A DNA stretch of 64,000 nt from Plotosus lineatus (GCA_024760905.1 CM045734.1:434001-498000); one strand, 5' to 3'. Counted from the first letter of the stretch, positions 1-11,791 are shown. Numbers and translations: made by a program. The notes: a model not told the origin generated them from the sequence alone.

Positions 1-1086
1 GTGGCCAGTGATTTCTCGCATGGCTTCCTCTTGTACTCAAGGAGCGCAACACCCTTGGCGGCTATGGCAGGCTCCATATCTTCAATCCCAGCCTCGAACC
101 AGTCCTCGTTTTCCTGACTCTCTTCCCGAAGGTGTCTGAGGCGGCCTGGTATACGGCATCGCGGATGAAGTCCCAGCGTGCTGTGGCGTTGTCTGTGGGG
201 CAGTCTTCCAGGGCGTTGTCGATGGCCTCAGCAAAGCATTTGCGCAGCTCGGACTTTGAAGTTCTGGCAGTGTCGATGCGAGGCTGGCCCCTATGTTTGG
301 AGCGGTGGATCTGTATGGGTCGTAGACGCACCATGCTTCCGACCAGGGAATGGTCAGTGTCGCAGTCTGCACTATGATAACTACGTGTGCAGAGCACGTG
401 GTTCAGCATGGGTCTCCTGGTGATGACGAAGTCCAGCTGGTGCCAGTGCTTCGACCTGGGATGTCTCCATGAAACTCTGTGGTGGGGCTTGGTGGCATAG
501 AAGGTGTTGGTAATGGCGAGGTCATGGAAGGAGCAGAGCTCAAGTAGCCGTTGTCCATTCTCGTTGAGCTTGCCAATGCCAAAGTGTCCAATGCAGCGTG
601 GCCAGGCGGTGCAGTCTGCTCCCACCGGGCATTGAAGTCTCCGAGCAGGAACAGGTTTTCCTTCACTGGTATCTCTCTGATCCTTGCCTCAAGCTCCTCG
701 TAGAATGCATCTTTTGCCTCAGTTGTGGAGCAGAGTGTTGGGGCGTAGGCGCAGAAAATGTGTGTAGGTCCCGAGGAGGTGGTGAGTCGGAGTGAGAGGA
801 TGCGCTCGGTTCCCTGAGAAGGAGGTTCAATTGACGACAGCAGGGAGTTGCGAACTGCGAAACCAACCCCATAGAGTCGTCGCTCGTCTGCCTCCAGACC
901 TTGCCAGAAGAACGTGTAGTCCTTCTCCTTGAGACTGCCACTTGAAGCAAGGCATGTCTCCTGGAGGGCGGCGATGGCGATGTTCCGCTTGGCCAGCTCA
1001 CGGCTAATGATGGCGGTTTTCCTTGTGTCGTCGACTTGCTAGAGGTCGTCAGTGAGGCCGGGACACATCGTTCTGACGTTCCAGGC
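1..1086 (-). mobile_element. APE-type LINE, minus strand, copy 1 (5' part: endonuclease)
   Basis: This is a non-LTR retrotransposon fragment read on the minus strand; only its 5' end is in the window. Translation from about 1086 downwards gives an apurinic-endonuclease domain opening [11 protein letters not shown], an in-frame TAG, then KTAIISRELAKRN, GVGFAVRNSL and LLGDFNAR, and at the far end SADCDTDHSLVGS. These are the WN, DFN and DH elements of APE-type endonucleases. A frameshift near 103-112 separates this from the downstream linker and is shared with copy 3 but not copy 2. The family is abundant in animal genomes; I do not assign a clade. The element joins Rex3 head to head at about 1086. 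Confidence 0.85.
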
Positions 1087-4000
1087 CCAGGGGAGGGGCT
1101 CGAAGGCGAGCGCCTGGTGGTCGGGCTTATGCCCATGGAGCCTGGCCGGGCCCAGCACGAAAAGGAGACATGGGCCCGCCCTCCCATGGACCCACCACCC
1201 GTGGGAGGAGTTTTAGGGGTCGGGTGCAGTGTGAGTTGGGTGGCAGCCGAAGGCATGGGTTCTGTCGGACTGATCCTCGGCTGCTTACTCTGACCTTCGG
1301 GACATGGAATGTCACCTCTCTGGCGGGAAAGGAGCCTGATTTGGTGCGTGAGGCGGAGAGATACCGACTAGATATAGTCGGGCTCACCTCAACGCATAGC
1401 TTGGGCTCTGGAACCATCCATCTCGAAAGAGGCTGGACCTTCTTCTATTCTGGAGTTGCTCGTGGGGAGAGGTGGCGAACCGGTGTGGGTATTCTTGTTG
1501 CCCCCCGTCTCGGTGCCCAAATGTTGGGGTTCTCCCCGGTTGACGAAAGGGTAGCTTCCCTCCGTCTTTCGAGTGGGGGGACGGGTCCTGACTGTTATTT
1601 GTGCTTATGCACCAAATGACAGTTCAGAGTACCCACCCTTTTTGGAGTCTTTGGGGGGGGGTGTTGGAGAACGCTCCCTCGGGAGACTCGCTCGTTGTCT
1701 TGGGAGACTTCAACGCCCATGTGGGCAACGATAGTGTGACCTGGAAGGGTGTGATCGGTAGGTACGGCCTCTCCAGTCTGAATCCGAATGGTGTGTCGTT
1801 GTTGGACTTCTGTGCTCGTCATAGTTTGTCTATCACGAACACCATGTTCGAACATAAGGGTGACCATAAGTGCACTTGGCACCAGGACACCCTAGGTCGC
1901 AGTTCGATGATTGACTTTGTAGTCGTGTCATTGGACTTGCGACCATATGTTCTGGACACTCGGGTGAAGAGAGGAGCTGAGCTGTCTACCGATCACTACC
2001 TGGTGGTGAGTTGGCTTCGGTGGTGTGGGAGGTTGCCTTCCAGACCTGGCAGGCCCAAGCGTGTAATCAGGGTCTGCTGGGAACGTTTGGCGGAGCCCCC
2101 TGTCCGAGAGGCCTTTAACTTCCACCTCCGGCAGAGCTACAACCACGTTCCGGAGGAGGCGGGGACATGGAATCTGAATGGGCCATGTTTCGTGCCTCCA
2201 TTGCTGAGGCGGCAGCCCATAGCTGTGGCCGTAAGGTCGTCGGTGCTTGTCGTGGCGGTAATCCCCGAACCCGGTGGTGGACACCTGCGGTGAAGGGGGC
2301 CGTCCAGCTGAAGAAGGAGGCCTATCGGGTTTTATTAGCCTGTGGGGCTCCTGAGGCAGCAAACGGGTACCGGCAGGCCAAACGTGCTGCAGCCGAGGCT
2401 GTCGCAGATGCAAAATCTCGGGCGTGGGAGGAGTTCGGTGAGGGCCTGGAGAGTGATTATCGGTTGGCCTCAAAAGGTTCTGGGCCACCATCCGGCGCCT
2501 CAGGAGGGGAAGCAGTTCTTCACAAACACTGTTTACGGTAGAGGTGGGGAGCTGCTTACCTTGACTGGGGATGTTGTTGAGAGGTGGAGGGAATACTTTG
2601 AGGACCTTCTCAATCCCACCAACACGCCCTCCGTGGAAGAGGAAGACCCTGGGGTTCGGGTGAGGGTCCGCCCATCACTGGAGTGGAGGTCACTGAGGTT
2701 GTCAAAAAGCTCCTCGGTGGTCGAGCTCCGGGGTTGGACGAGATCCGCCCGGAATACCTCAGGACTCTGGATGTTGTAGGACTGTCTTGGTTGACACGTC
2801 TCTGCAACATCGCGTGGTCATCGGGGGCTGTACCTTTGGATTGGCAAACTGGGGTGGTGGTCCCAATTTTTAAGAAGGGGGACCGGAGGGTGTGTTCCAA
2901 TTATCGGGGAATTACACTCCTCAGCCTACCTGGTAAAGTCTATGCAGGGGTACTAGAGAGGAGGATCCGACCGATAGTCGAACCTTGGATTCAGGAGGAA
3001 CAATGTGGTTTTCGTCCTGGCCGCAGCACTCTTGACCAACTCTATACGCTCCACAGGATTCTGGAGGGGGCATGGGAGTTTGCCCAATCTGTCCACATGT
3101 GCTTTGTGGATTTGGAGAAGGCTTTCGACCGTGTCCCTCGAAAGATCTTGTGGGGCGTGCTCCGAGAGTACGGCGTTCCGGATCCGTTGCTACGAGCTAT
3201 TCGGTCGCTGTATCACCGGAGCCAGAGTTTGGTCCGTATTGGTAACAGCAGCTCGGATTCGTTTCCGGTGGGAGTTGGAGTCCGCCAAGGCATAAAAATA
3301 ATTTTTATGGACAGAATTTCTAGGCGCAGTCGAGGCGATGAGGGGTTCTGGTTCGGTGGCCATCGGATATCATCTCTGCTTTTTGCGGATGATGTTGTCC
3401 TTTTGGCTTCATCAAGTCGGGCCCTCCAGCTCTCATTGGAGCGATTCGCAGCTGAGTGCGAAGCAGCCGGGATGAAGATCAGTACCTCCAAGTCCGAGGC
3501 CATGGTTCTCAGTCGGACAATGGTGGAATGCACCCTCTGGGTCGGGGATGAGGTCCTGCCCCAAGTGGAGGAGTTTAAGTATCTTGGGGTCTTGTTTACG
3601 AGTGAGGGAAGGATGGAGCGAGAGATCGACAGACGGATCGCTGCAGCCTCTGCTGTTAAGCGGTGCCTGTACCGGTCCGTCGTGGTGATAAAGGAGCTGA
3701 GCCGCAAGGCGAAGCTCTCAATTTACCAGTCGATCTACGTTCTAACCCTCACCTATGGTCACGAGCTTTGGGTAATGACCGAAAGAACAAGATCACGGAT
3801 ACAAGCGGCTGAAATGAGCTTTCTTCGCCGGGTGGCGGGGTTCTCCCTTAGAGATAGGGTGAGAAGCTCCGCCATCCGGGGAGAGCTCGGAGTAGATCCG
3901 CTGCTCCTCCGCATTGAGAGGGGCCAGTTGAGGTGGCTCGGGCATCTGGTTAGACTGCCCCCCGGACGCCTCCCTGGTGTGGTGTTTCGGGCATGTCCAA

Positions 4001-4203
4001 CCGGGAAGAGACCCCGGGGTCGACCTAGAACACGCTGGAGGGACTATGTCTCTCGGCTTGTCTGGGACCGCCTTGGTGTCCCCCCGGGAGAGTTGGAGGA
4101 AGTGGCTCGGGAGAGGGATGTCTGGACCTCTTTGCTAAGGTTGCTGCCCCCGCGACCCGACCCCGGACTAAGCGGAAGAAGATGAGATGAGATGAGATGA
4201 GAT
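1087..4203 (+). mobile_element. Rex3 (RTE-clade) LINE, copy 1, inactive
   Basis: This is a near full-length fish Rex3-type LINE. The endonuclease part runs from about 1300 ([17 protein letters not shown]) through [12 protein letters not shown] and ELSTDHYLVVSW. The reverse transcriptase part shows DWQTGVVVPIFKKGDRR, CSNYRGITLLSLPGKVY, CGFRPGRSTLDQLY, motif A CFVDLEKAFDRVP and motif C LLFADDVVL. The largest open stretch is 2683-4185 (500 codons). Frameshifts near 1570, 2170, 2470 and 2650 break the single ORF. After VGVRQG the expected CPLSP block is missing and IK-IIFMD follows in frame. The 3' end is a tandem GATGA run (4187-4203), typical of this family rather than poly-A. Confidence 0.88.
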
Positions 4204-4570
4204 ATTCTTCTGTAATCACCTGAAGAGAGAGGATGGTTTCCCTCGAAACAGATCTGTTGTGAAAAATGAAGTTTCAATAGAAAGTCTTTGTCCTGTCCTT
4301 TTATTTTTACTTATATTTGCTCTACAAAAAAGTATTGAGCACTCTCTTATGGAAGGATCTACTCAGAAAATTCTCTCTCTCTCTCATATATATATCGATC
4401 CATAGTGCATCCTCTATTCTTCCATACACTGTATTACATACTGTATTAAAGCATGTAATACAGTATGTAGAAGAAAACTATATGTAATATTTTTTGGAAT
4501 ACAGATAGACATTACATGCATTCTTGTATATTATCTGAAATGCAAATAAATATTAAATGTTGTAATGTTA
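4204..4570. other. AT-rich spacer after Rex3, with a hairpin
   Basis: I see no gene here. The stretch is AT-rich with a CT run (4372-4384) and short TA run. It contains an inverted repeat with 13-bp arms (TACATACTGTATT at 4435-4447 and its complement at 4457-4469) around a 9-base loop. The motif TACTGTATTA recurs several times through the next kilobase, so the hairpin is probably a by-product of that local repetition. Confidence 0.7.
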
Positions 4571-5470
4571 TATTTCCTGTAATGTATTGCATGCTTTATT
4601 TTCAGAAAGATGGTCATAAGTCTCCCTCTTGTATTTGACAGACAGATTGCATCCATGACACACAATAAATACAATTTGTGTATTTTTTTTCTTCTTTAAT
4701 GTGGTACAGTCTGCTGGGAAGCCAAAGTTCTAACACACTTAGACCAACTTTGTCTCCAAATACTCTATATCATATATCTGTAATCAAGATTAATATCACA
4801 AAATGTATTGTTTATATACTGTATTACATGCTATGTTCTTGTATATACTGTATTACGTGCTGTATTTTCAGAAATCTGTTTACATGCTCCTTTTTTTGGT
4901 TGACACACAGGTTGCACATATAAAACACAATTCATAAAGTTTGTGTATTTTTTACATTAGTGTGGTACGGCCTACTGAAAATCCCAAAATGTTATGGTCT
5001 GTGTTGGGAGTGGCTCTGAAATTGTCACAGCTTTTAACTGTGCAGTGTAGGCGCTGTTGAGGGGAGTGGCTGACACTCATGGCGGAGTCCGAGCACACAC
5101 CTGCTTCCACTCAGTCATCACCAGGCTATAAAGATGAGGCGTCACACAGAGTTCCTATACACTGAGACAAATGTTGTTTCCAAATATTTTAATTTATATA
5201 TCTGCAATAAAGATAAATATTCCCTACTGTATTATTCTTTATACTGAATTAAATGCTGTATTTTCAGAAATCTGGCCACTCGAACCCTCCTGTGGTGGAC
5301 ACACAGACTGCATGCATTACACACAACAAATACAGTTTGTGTATATTTTACATTGATGTGGTACAGAGTTTTGAAAAGTTCAGAGTTATTTCTCATGGAC
5401 ACGAACTCTGTCTCAAAATACTCTGATTTTTATATATCTATTATATATCTGAACTGCAGATAAATAAACA
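4570..5470. repeat. Three degenerate AT-rich direct repeats with one insertion
   Basis: A block consisting of TTTTCAGAAA, a GACAxACAG-TTGCAT segment, ACACAA-AAATACA, TTGTGTATnTTTT, TGTGGTAC and CTCAAAATACTCT recurs three times (about 4600-4850, 4855-5240 and 5255-5470), each copy diverged. The middle copy is interrupted near 4990-5155 by about 165 bp of less AT-rich sequence containing GGCTATAAAGATGAG. I cannot name this repeat; it could be an old mobile-element-derived tandem. Confidence 0.6.
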
Positions 5471-5880
5471 CTGTCTGGCCTGGGTGCGCAAATGAGATGT
5501 CAAAATACTCAGGGGGCTGGAGCAGAGCCTGGATAGGTTTGTTCGAAGGAAATATTGAAGGAAAAACGATCGATTTCCTTTGAGGAAGCAATAAGCAACG
5601 TCGGAAAACCGGTGCCGTGCCCCCCCCCGCGGGATTGAGCTTGGGCTCGTTTCATTCGGCACGGCCTTAGTCTCGAGGCCGCGTGGTCGTCATTTGGCCC
5701 GGCCGCTTGTTCCGGGACTGTGCCCACTTCCATCCCTGCGACTCAACCACATTTGGTGAAAACTTCGGATTTTTGCGTAAAAAAAATTTCGTGACGAAAC
5801 TTTCGTCGCCATCGCGTTGGGCTCGGAAAGTTATGCCGAGATGTCTGTTTCGATTTCCGGGAGGAACGTTCGGGTAAAGC
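5471..5880. other. GC-richer spacer leading into the satellite
   Basis: This is a CpG-containing stretch without a convincing gene. It has a C run at 5621-5628, an 8-bp inverted pair GCCGTGCC / GGCACGGC (5614-5621 and 5658-5665) and a small dyad TTTCGTGACGAAA near 5790. Short ORFs occur on both strands, but none looks like a known protein. It is present again before the second satellite. Confidence 0.55.
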
Positions 5881-8800
5881 TGTTGAGACACTAGACTCCA
5901 CAAGCATGATCCACGGGATGCCAGGGAGACAACTAAACCAACACCGATCCTATATGCTCACGGCCGCCGGAGATATGGGCCTATCTCCACCAGGGGGCTC
6001 ATTTGGCTCCAGCTCGCCAGGGCAAAGGCCCACAGCCACCAGACTCCACAAGCATGATCCACAGGTTGCCAGGCATACAAGGAAACCCACACTGATCCTA
6101 TATTTTCTCGGCGGCCGGAGATACAGGCCTATATCCGACACGGGGCTCATTTGGCCCCAGCTCGTCGGGGCAAAGCCCCACAGCCACCAGACTCCAGAAG
6201 CATGATCCACGGTTTGCCAATCATTCAAGGAAACTGACCCGAAGCCCCGGCATCCCTCGGCCGCCGAAGAAACGGGCCTATCTCCACCACGTGGCTCATT
6301 TGGCTCCAACTACCTGGGGCATAGCCCCACAGCCTCCAGACTCCACAGCCATGATCCACGGGGCGCCAGCCATCCCCTGAAACCAACCCTTATCCCGGCT
6401 TCCCTCGGCTGCCGGACATACCGGCCTATCACCGCCACGGGGATCATTTTGCTCCAGCTCGCCGGGGCAAGGCCCCACAGCCACCAGACATCACAAGCGT
6501 CCTCCACGGGCTGCCAGCCGTCCCATGAAACAAACCTTTAGCCCGGTGTCCCTTGGCCGCCGGAGATACAGGCCTATATCCACCACGGGGCTCATTTTGC
6601 TCAAGCTCGCCGGGGCAAGGCCCCACTTCCACCAGACATCACAAGCGTCCTCCAGGAGAAACCAGCCACTTTATGAAACCAAGACTGACCAAGTGTCCCT
6701 TTGTCTCTTGAAGATACGGGCCTATATCCACCACTTGGCTCATTTGTCTCCAGCTCGTCAGGGCGAAGCCCCAGAGACACTAGACTCCACAAGCATGATC
6801 CACGGGATGCCAGGAATACAACTAAACCAACACCGATCCGATATGCTCACGGCCACCGGAGATATGGGTCTATCTTCACCAGAGGGCTCATTTGGCTCCA
6901 GCTCGCCAGGGCAAAGCCCCACAGCCACCAGACTCCACAAGCATGATCCACAGGTTGCCAGGCATAAAAGGAAACCACACTGATCCTATATTCTCTCGGC
7001 GGCCGTAGATACAGGCCTATATCCACCACGGGGCTCATTTTACTCCAGCTCGCCGGGGCAAGGCCCCACATCCACCAGACATCACAAGCGTCCTCCAGGG
7101 GCCACCAGCCATCCAATGAAACCAAGACTGACCACATATCCTCGTGGCTGCCGGAAATACGGGCCTATCGCCGCCACGGGGCTCAGTTGGCTCCAGCTCG
7201 CCAGGGCAAAGCCCCAAAGCCACCAGACTCCACAAGCATGAGCCACAGGTTGCCAGTCATCCAAGGAAACTAACCCTAAGCCCGGCGTTCCTCAGCCACC
7301 GAAGAAACGGGCCTATCTCAACCACTTGGCTCATTTAGCTCCAACTCGCTGGGGCATCGCCCCAGAGCCATCAGACTCCACAGACATGATCCACGGGCTG
7401 CCAGCCATCCTGTGAAACCAACCCGTAGCCCGACATCCCTCGGCTGCCGGAGATACAGGCCTATGTCCACCAAAGGGCTCATTTTGTTCCAGCTCGCCGG
7501 GCCAAGGCCCCACAGCCACCAGACTTCACAGGCGTCCTCCAGGGGCCAGCAGGCATCAGATGAAACTGAGATTGACCACGTAATCCCTTGGCTGCCGGAG
7601 ATACGGGCCTAGATCCACCACTTGGCTCATTTGGCTCCAACTAGCTGGGGCATAGCCCCAGAGCCTCCAGACTCCACAACCATGATCCACGGGCGGCCAG
7701 CAATCCCGAAAAACAACCCTCATCCCGGCGTCCCTCGGCCGCCGGAGATACAGGCCTATCTCCGCCACGGGGCTCATTTTTACTCCAGCTCGTCGGGGCA
7801 AAGCCCAACAGCCACCAGACCCCAGAAGCATGATCCATGGTTTGACAGTCATCCAAGGAAACTGACCCTAAGCCCGGCATCCCTCGGCCGCCGAAGAAAC
7901 GGGCCTATCTCCACCACGTAGCTCATTTGGCTCCAACTAGCTGGGGTATGGCACAGAGGCTCCAGACTCTACAGCCATGATCCATGGGGTGCCAGCCATC
8001 CTGTGAAACCAACCTTGAGCCCAGTTTCTTTTGGCTGCCGGAGATACAGGCCTATATCCGTCACGGGGCTCATTTTTACTCCAGCTCGCCCGGACAAGGC
8101 CCCACAGCCACCAGATGTCACAGGCGTCCTCCAGGAGAAACCAGCCACTTTATGAAACCAAGACTGACCACGTATCCCTTTGGCTCTTGAAGATACGGGC
8201 CTATATCCACCACTTGGCTCATTTGGCTCCAGCTCGTCAGGGCGAAGCCCCAGAGATACTAGACTCCACAAGCATGATCCACGGGATGCCAGGGATACAA
8301 CTAAACCAACACCGATCCGATATGCTCACGGCCACCGGAGATATGGGCCTATCTTCACCAGAGGGCTCATTTGGCTCCAGCTCGCCAGGGCAAAGCCCCA
8401 CAGCCACCAGACTCCACAAGCATGATCCACAGGTTACCAGGCATACAAGGAAACCCACACTGATCCTATATTCTCTCGGCGGCCGGAGATACAGGCCTAT
8501 ATCCGACACGGGGCTCATTTTGCTCCAGCTCGCCGGGGCAAGGCCCCACATCCAGGAGACATCATAAGCGTCCTCCAGGGGCCACCAGCCATCCAATGAA
8601 ACCAAGACTGACCACATATCCTCTTGGCTGCCGGAAATACGGGCCTATCGCCGCCACGGGGCTCAGTTGGCTCCAGCTCGCCAGGGCAAAGCCCCAAAGC
8701 CACCAGACTCCACAAGCATGAGCCACAGGTTGCCAGTCATCCAAGGAAACTAACCCTAAGCCCGGCATCCCTCGGCCGCCGAAGAAACGGGCCTATCTCC

Positions 8801-11195
8801 ACCACGTGGCTCATTTGGCTCCAGCTCCCCAGGGCATAGTCCCAGCGCCACCAGACTCCACATGCATCATCCACGGGTTGCCAGTCATCCAAGGAAACTG
8901 ACCCCAAGCCCGGAGTCACTCGGCCGCCGAAGAAACAGGCCTGTCTCCAACACTTGGCTCATTTGGCTCCAACTAGCTGGGGTATGGCCCAGAGGCTCCA
9001 GACTCTACAGCCATGATCCATGGGGTGCCAGCCATCCTGTGAAACCAACCTTGAGCCCAGTTTCTTTTGGCTGCCGGAGATACAGGCCTATATCCGTCAC
9101 GGGGCTCATTTTTACTCCAGCTCGTCGGGGCAAAGCCCCACAGCCACCAGACCCCAGAAGCATGATCCATGGTTTGACAGTCATCCAAGGAAACTGACCC
9201 TAAGCCCGGCATCCCTCGGCCGCCGAAGAAACGGGCCTATCTCCACCACGTAGCTCATTTGGCTCCAACTACCAGGGGCAATGCCCCACAGCCTCCAGAC
9301 TCCACAGCCATGATCCACGGGGTGCCAGCCATCCCCTGAAACCAACCCTTATCCCGGCTTCCCTCGGCTGCCGAACATACATTTTGCTCCAGCTCGCCGG
9401 GGCAAGGCCCCAGAGGCACCAGACAGGGGCAACCAGCCATTTAATGAAACCAAGAGTGACCACGTATCCCCTTGGCTGCCGGAGATATGGGCCTATATCA
9501 ACCACTTGGCTCATTTGGCTCCACTGGCTGGGGCATAGCCCCAGAGCCACCAGACTCCACAGCCATGATCCACGGGCTGCCAGCCGTCCCGTGAAACCAA
9601 CCTTTAGCTCGGTGTCCCTTGGCCACCGGAGAAACAGGCCTATATCCACCACGGGGCTCATTTTGTATCCCCTTGGCTGCCGGAGATACGGGCCTATATC
9701 CACCACTTGGCTCATTTGGCTGCAGCTCGCCAGGGCAAAGTCCCAGCGCCACCAGACTCCACACGCACGATCCACGGGTTGCCAGGAATACAATGAAACC
9801 AACATTGATCCTATATGCTCTCAGCCGCCGGAGATATGGGCCTATCTCCACACGGGGCTCATTTGGCTCCAACTGGCTGGGGCAAAGCCCCAGAGCCACC
9901 AGACTCCACAGCCATGATCCACGGGCTGCCAGCCATCCCGTGAAACAAACCTTTAGCCCGGTGTCCCTTGGCCGCCGGAGATACAGGCCTATATCCACCA
10001 CGGGGCTCATTTTGCTCCAGCTCGCCGGGGCAAGGCCCCACATCCACCAGACATCACAAGCGTCCTCCAGGGGCCACCAGCCATCCAATGAAACCAAGAC
10101 TGACCACATATCCTCTTGGCTGCCGCAGATACGGGCCTAGATCCACCACTTGGCTCATTTGGCTCCAACTAGCTGGGGCATAGCCCCAGAGCCTCCAGAC
10201 TCCACAACCATGATCCACGGGCGGCCAGCAATCCCGAGAAACAACCCTTATCCCGGCGTCCCTCGGCCGCCGGAGATACAGGCCTATCTGCGCCACGGGG
10301 CTCATTTTGCTCCAGCTTGCCGGGGCAAGGCCCCGCAGCCACTAGAAATCACAGGCGTCCTCCACGGGCCAACAGCCAGCCGATAAAACCAAGACTGACC
10401 ACGTATCCCCTTGGCTGCCGGAGATACGGGCCTAGATCCACCACTTGGCTCATTTAGCTCCAACGACCTGGGGCATAGCCCCAGAGCCTCCAGACTCCAC
10501 AACCAGGATCCACGGGCTGCCAGCAATCCCGAGAAACCACCCCTTATCCCGGCGTCCCTCAGCCGCCGGAGATACAGGCCTATCTCCGCCACGGGGCTCA
10601 TTTGGCTGCAGCTCGCCGGGGCAAGGCCCCAGAGGCACCAGACAGGGGCAACCAGCCATTTAATGAAACCAAGAGTGACCACGTATCCCCTTGGCTGCCG
10701 GAGATACGGGCCTATATCAACCACTTGGCTCATTTGGCTCCACTGGCTGGGGCATAGCCCCAGAGCCACCAGACTCCACAGCCATGATCCACGGGCTGCC
10801 AGCCGTCCCGTGAAACCAACCTTTAGCCCGGTGTCCCTTGGCCACCGGAGAAACAGGCCTATCTCAACCACTTGGCTCATTTTGCTCCAGCTCGCCGGGG
10901 CAAGGCCCCAGAGGCACCAGACAGGGGCAACCAGCCATTTAATGAAACCAAGAGTGACCACGTATCCCCTTGGCTGCCGGAGATACGGGCCTATATCAAC
11001 CACTTGGCTCATTTGGCTCCACTGGCTGGGGCATAGCCCCAGAGCCACCAGACTCCACAGCCATGATCCACGGGCTGCCAGCCGTCCCGTGAAACCAACC
11101 TTTAGCCCGGTGTCCCTTGGCCACCGGAGAAACAGGCCTATCTCAACCACTTGGCTCATTTAGCTCCAACTCGCTGGGGCATCGCCTGAAACCAA
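5881..11195. repeat. Satellite array A: about 36 monomers of ~148 bp
   Basis: The landmark CCAGACTCCACA...CATGATCCAC recurs at 6041, 6189, 6338, 6486 and 6634, giving steps of 148, 149, 148 and 148 bp. Each monomer runs: AGACTCCACAAGCATGATCC, a GAAACCAA(C/G) block, CTTGGCTGCCGGAGATAC, GGGCCTATATCCACCAC, GGGCTCATTTGGCTCC and GGGGCAAAGCCCCA. Within a monomer there are two dyads: GGGGC-AAA-GCCCC and an imperfect palindrome around AGGCCT. Monomers diverge from one another and some are shortened. Near the right end (about 10,600-11,165) a 279-bp pair, one shortened plus one normal monomer, is repeated twice. Open frames on both strands are a composition effect, not genes. Confidence 0.96.
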
Positions 11196-11319
11196 CTCTT
11201 ATCACCTCATAATAGATAATGTGCGTTTTCTATCCCCAGATAGAGCTACACAAACAAGTGCTTATGCAATAATAACTTGAAATTATCACTGCGTATAGTG
11301 GTTGTATAAACTCACATAT

Positions 11320-11363
<44 letters not shown>

Positions 11364-11460
11364 CATACATATTATTTTTATTATATTTATTATATAAATG
11401 ATTTTATTATCTTATATATTTATATATATTATACAGATACACACACTCAGCCATCCAGGG
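11196..11460. repeat. TA microsatellite in AT-rich spacer
   Basis: The satellite ends at GCTGGGGCATCGCCTG and is followed by unique AT-rich DNA. A (TA)n run at 11321-11358 continues into CATA repeats and TTATATAT-rich sequence. I see no gene. In unit B the same TA run is about 61 bp (51924-51984) instead of 38. Confidence 0.9.
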
Positions 11461-11504
11461 CCATCGGGGCCTAATGGTAAGTAAGCCCCCACCCCCAACC
11501 CCAG

Positions 11505-11549
<45 letters not shown>

Positions 11550-11765
11550 GCAGCAAACCTGACATCAAAGAGGAGCCGTGTCACTTACCACATGGGGTGT
11601 AGGTGCATGTAAATGAGGGGTTTGGGTGTGTCTTTCGGGGGTTGAGCCAATCCTCATAACAGAGAAAAAATAAATTCTGTGTTTGTCCACTCCCCGTTTT
11701 ATCTTTACCTGGAACATTTCTGTGTTAAGGTCACTTGGAGTTTTTACTCTTTTGCACTTCATTCC
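11455..11765 (+). promoter_or_regulatory. 5' flank / putative promoter region of the SET gene
   Basis: This block lies directly upstream of exon 1 and includes a (CA)n run at 11507-11547. The same block, diverged, occurs again at about 16925-17192 in front of a second exon-1-like sequence, with matching CAGCCATC, GGCCTA, GCAGCAAA, AAAGAGG and TGTGTTTGTCC segments. Retention of the flank with the exon suggests that it was part of the duplicated gene. No clear TATA box is visible; the promoter role is inferred from position only. Confidence 0.45.
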
Positions 11766-11791
11766 ATGATGGCTGGAGAAGCTGAGAAGAG
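11766..11791 (+). CDS. Exon 1 of the fusion gene (start codon)
   Basis: This 26-nt coding piece reads MMAGEAEK plus two bases, followed by the donor GTGAGA. Joining its AG to the G at 12050 makes Arg and continues IPERNYVHC in frame. A nearly identical 26-nt exon with its own donor lies at 17193, which supports it as a real first exon. An alternative start is the ATG at 12027, just before the exon 2 acceptor, but that would ignore a good TTCTCTTTTAG acceptor. Confidence 0.75.

Noticed and set aside
663..1256. 197-codon minus-strand ORF (also near 20420 and 61036)
   Set aside because: It is an out-of-frame shadow of the LINE endonuclease running on into the antisense of the Rex3 leader. The true frame shows the endonuclease motifs.
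5881..11195. CRISPR array, because of regularly spaced repeats
   Set aside because: The whole 148-bp unit is repeated with no unique spacers, and the context is clearly eukaryotic.
11455..11490. GGGGCCTAATGGTAAGTAAGCC as a SINE head
   Set aside because: It resembles a fish SINE A box, but the homologous flank at 16925 diverges there and no B box follows. Too weak to call.
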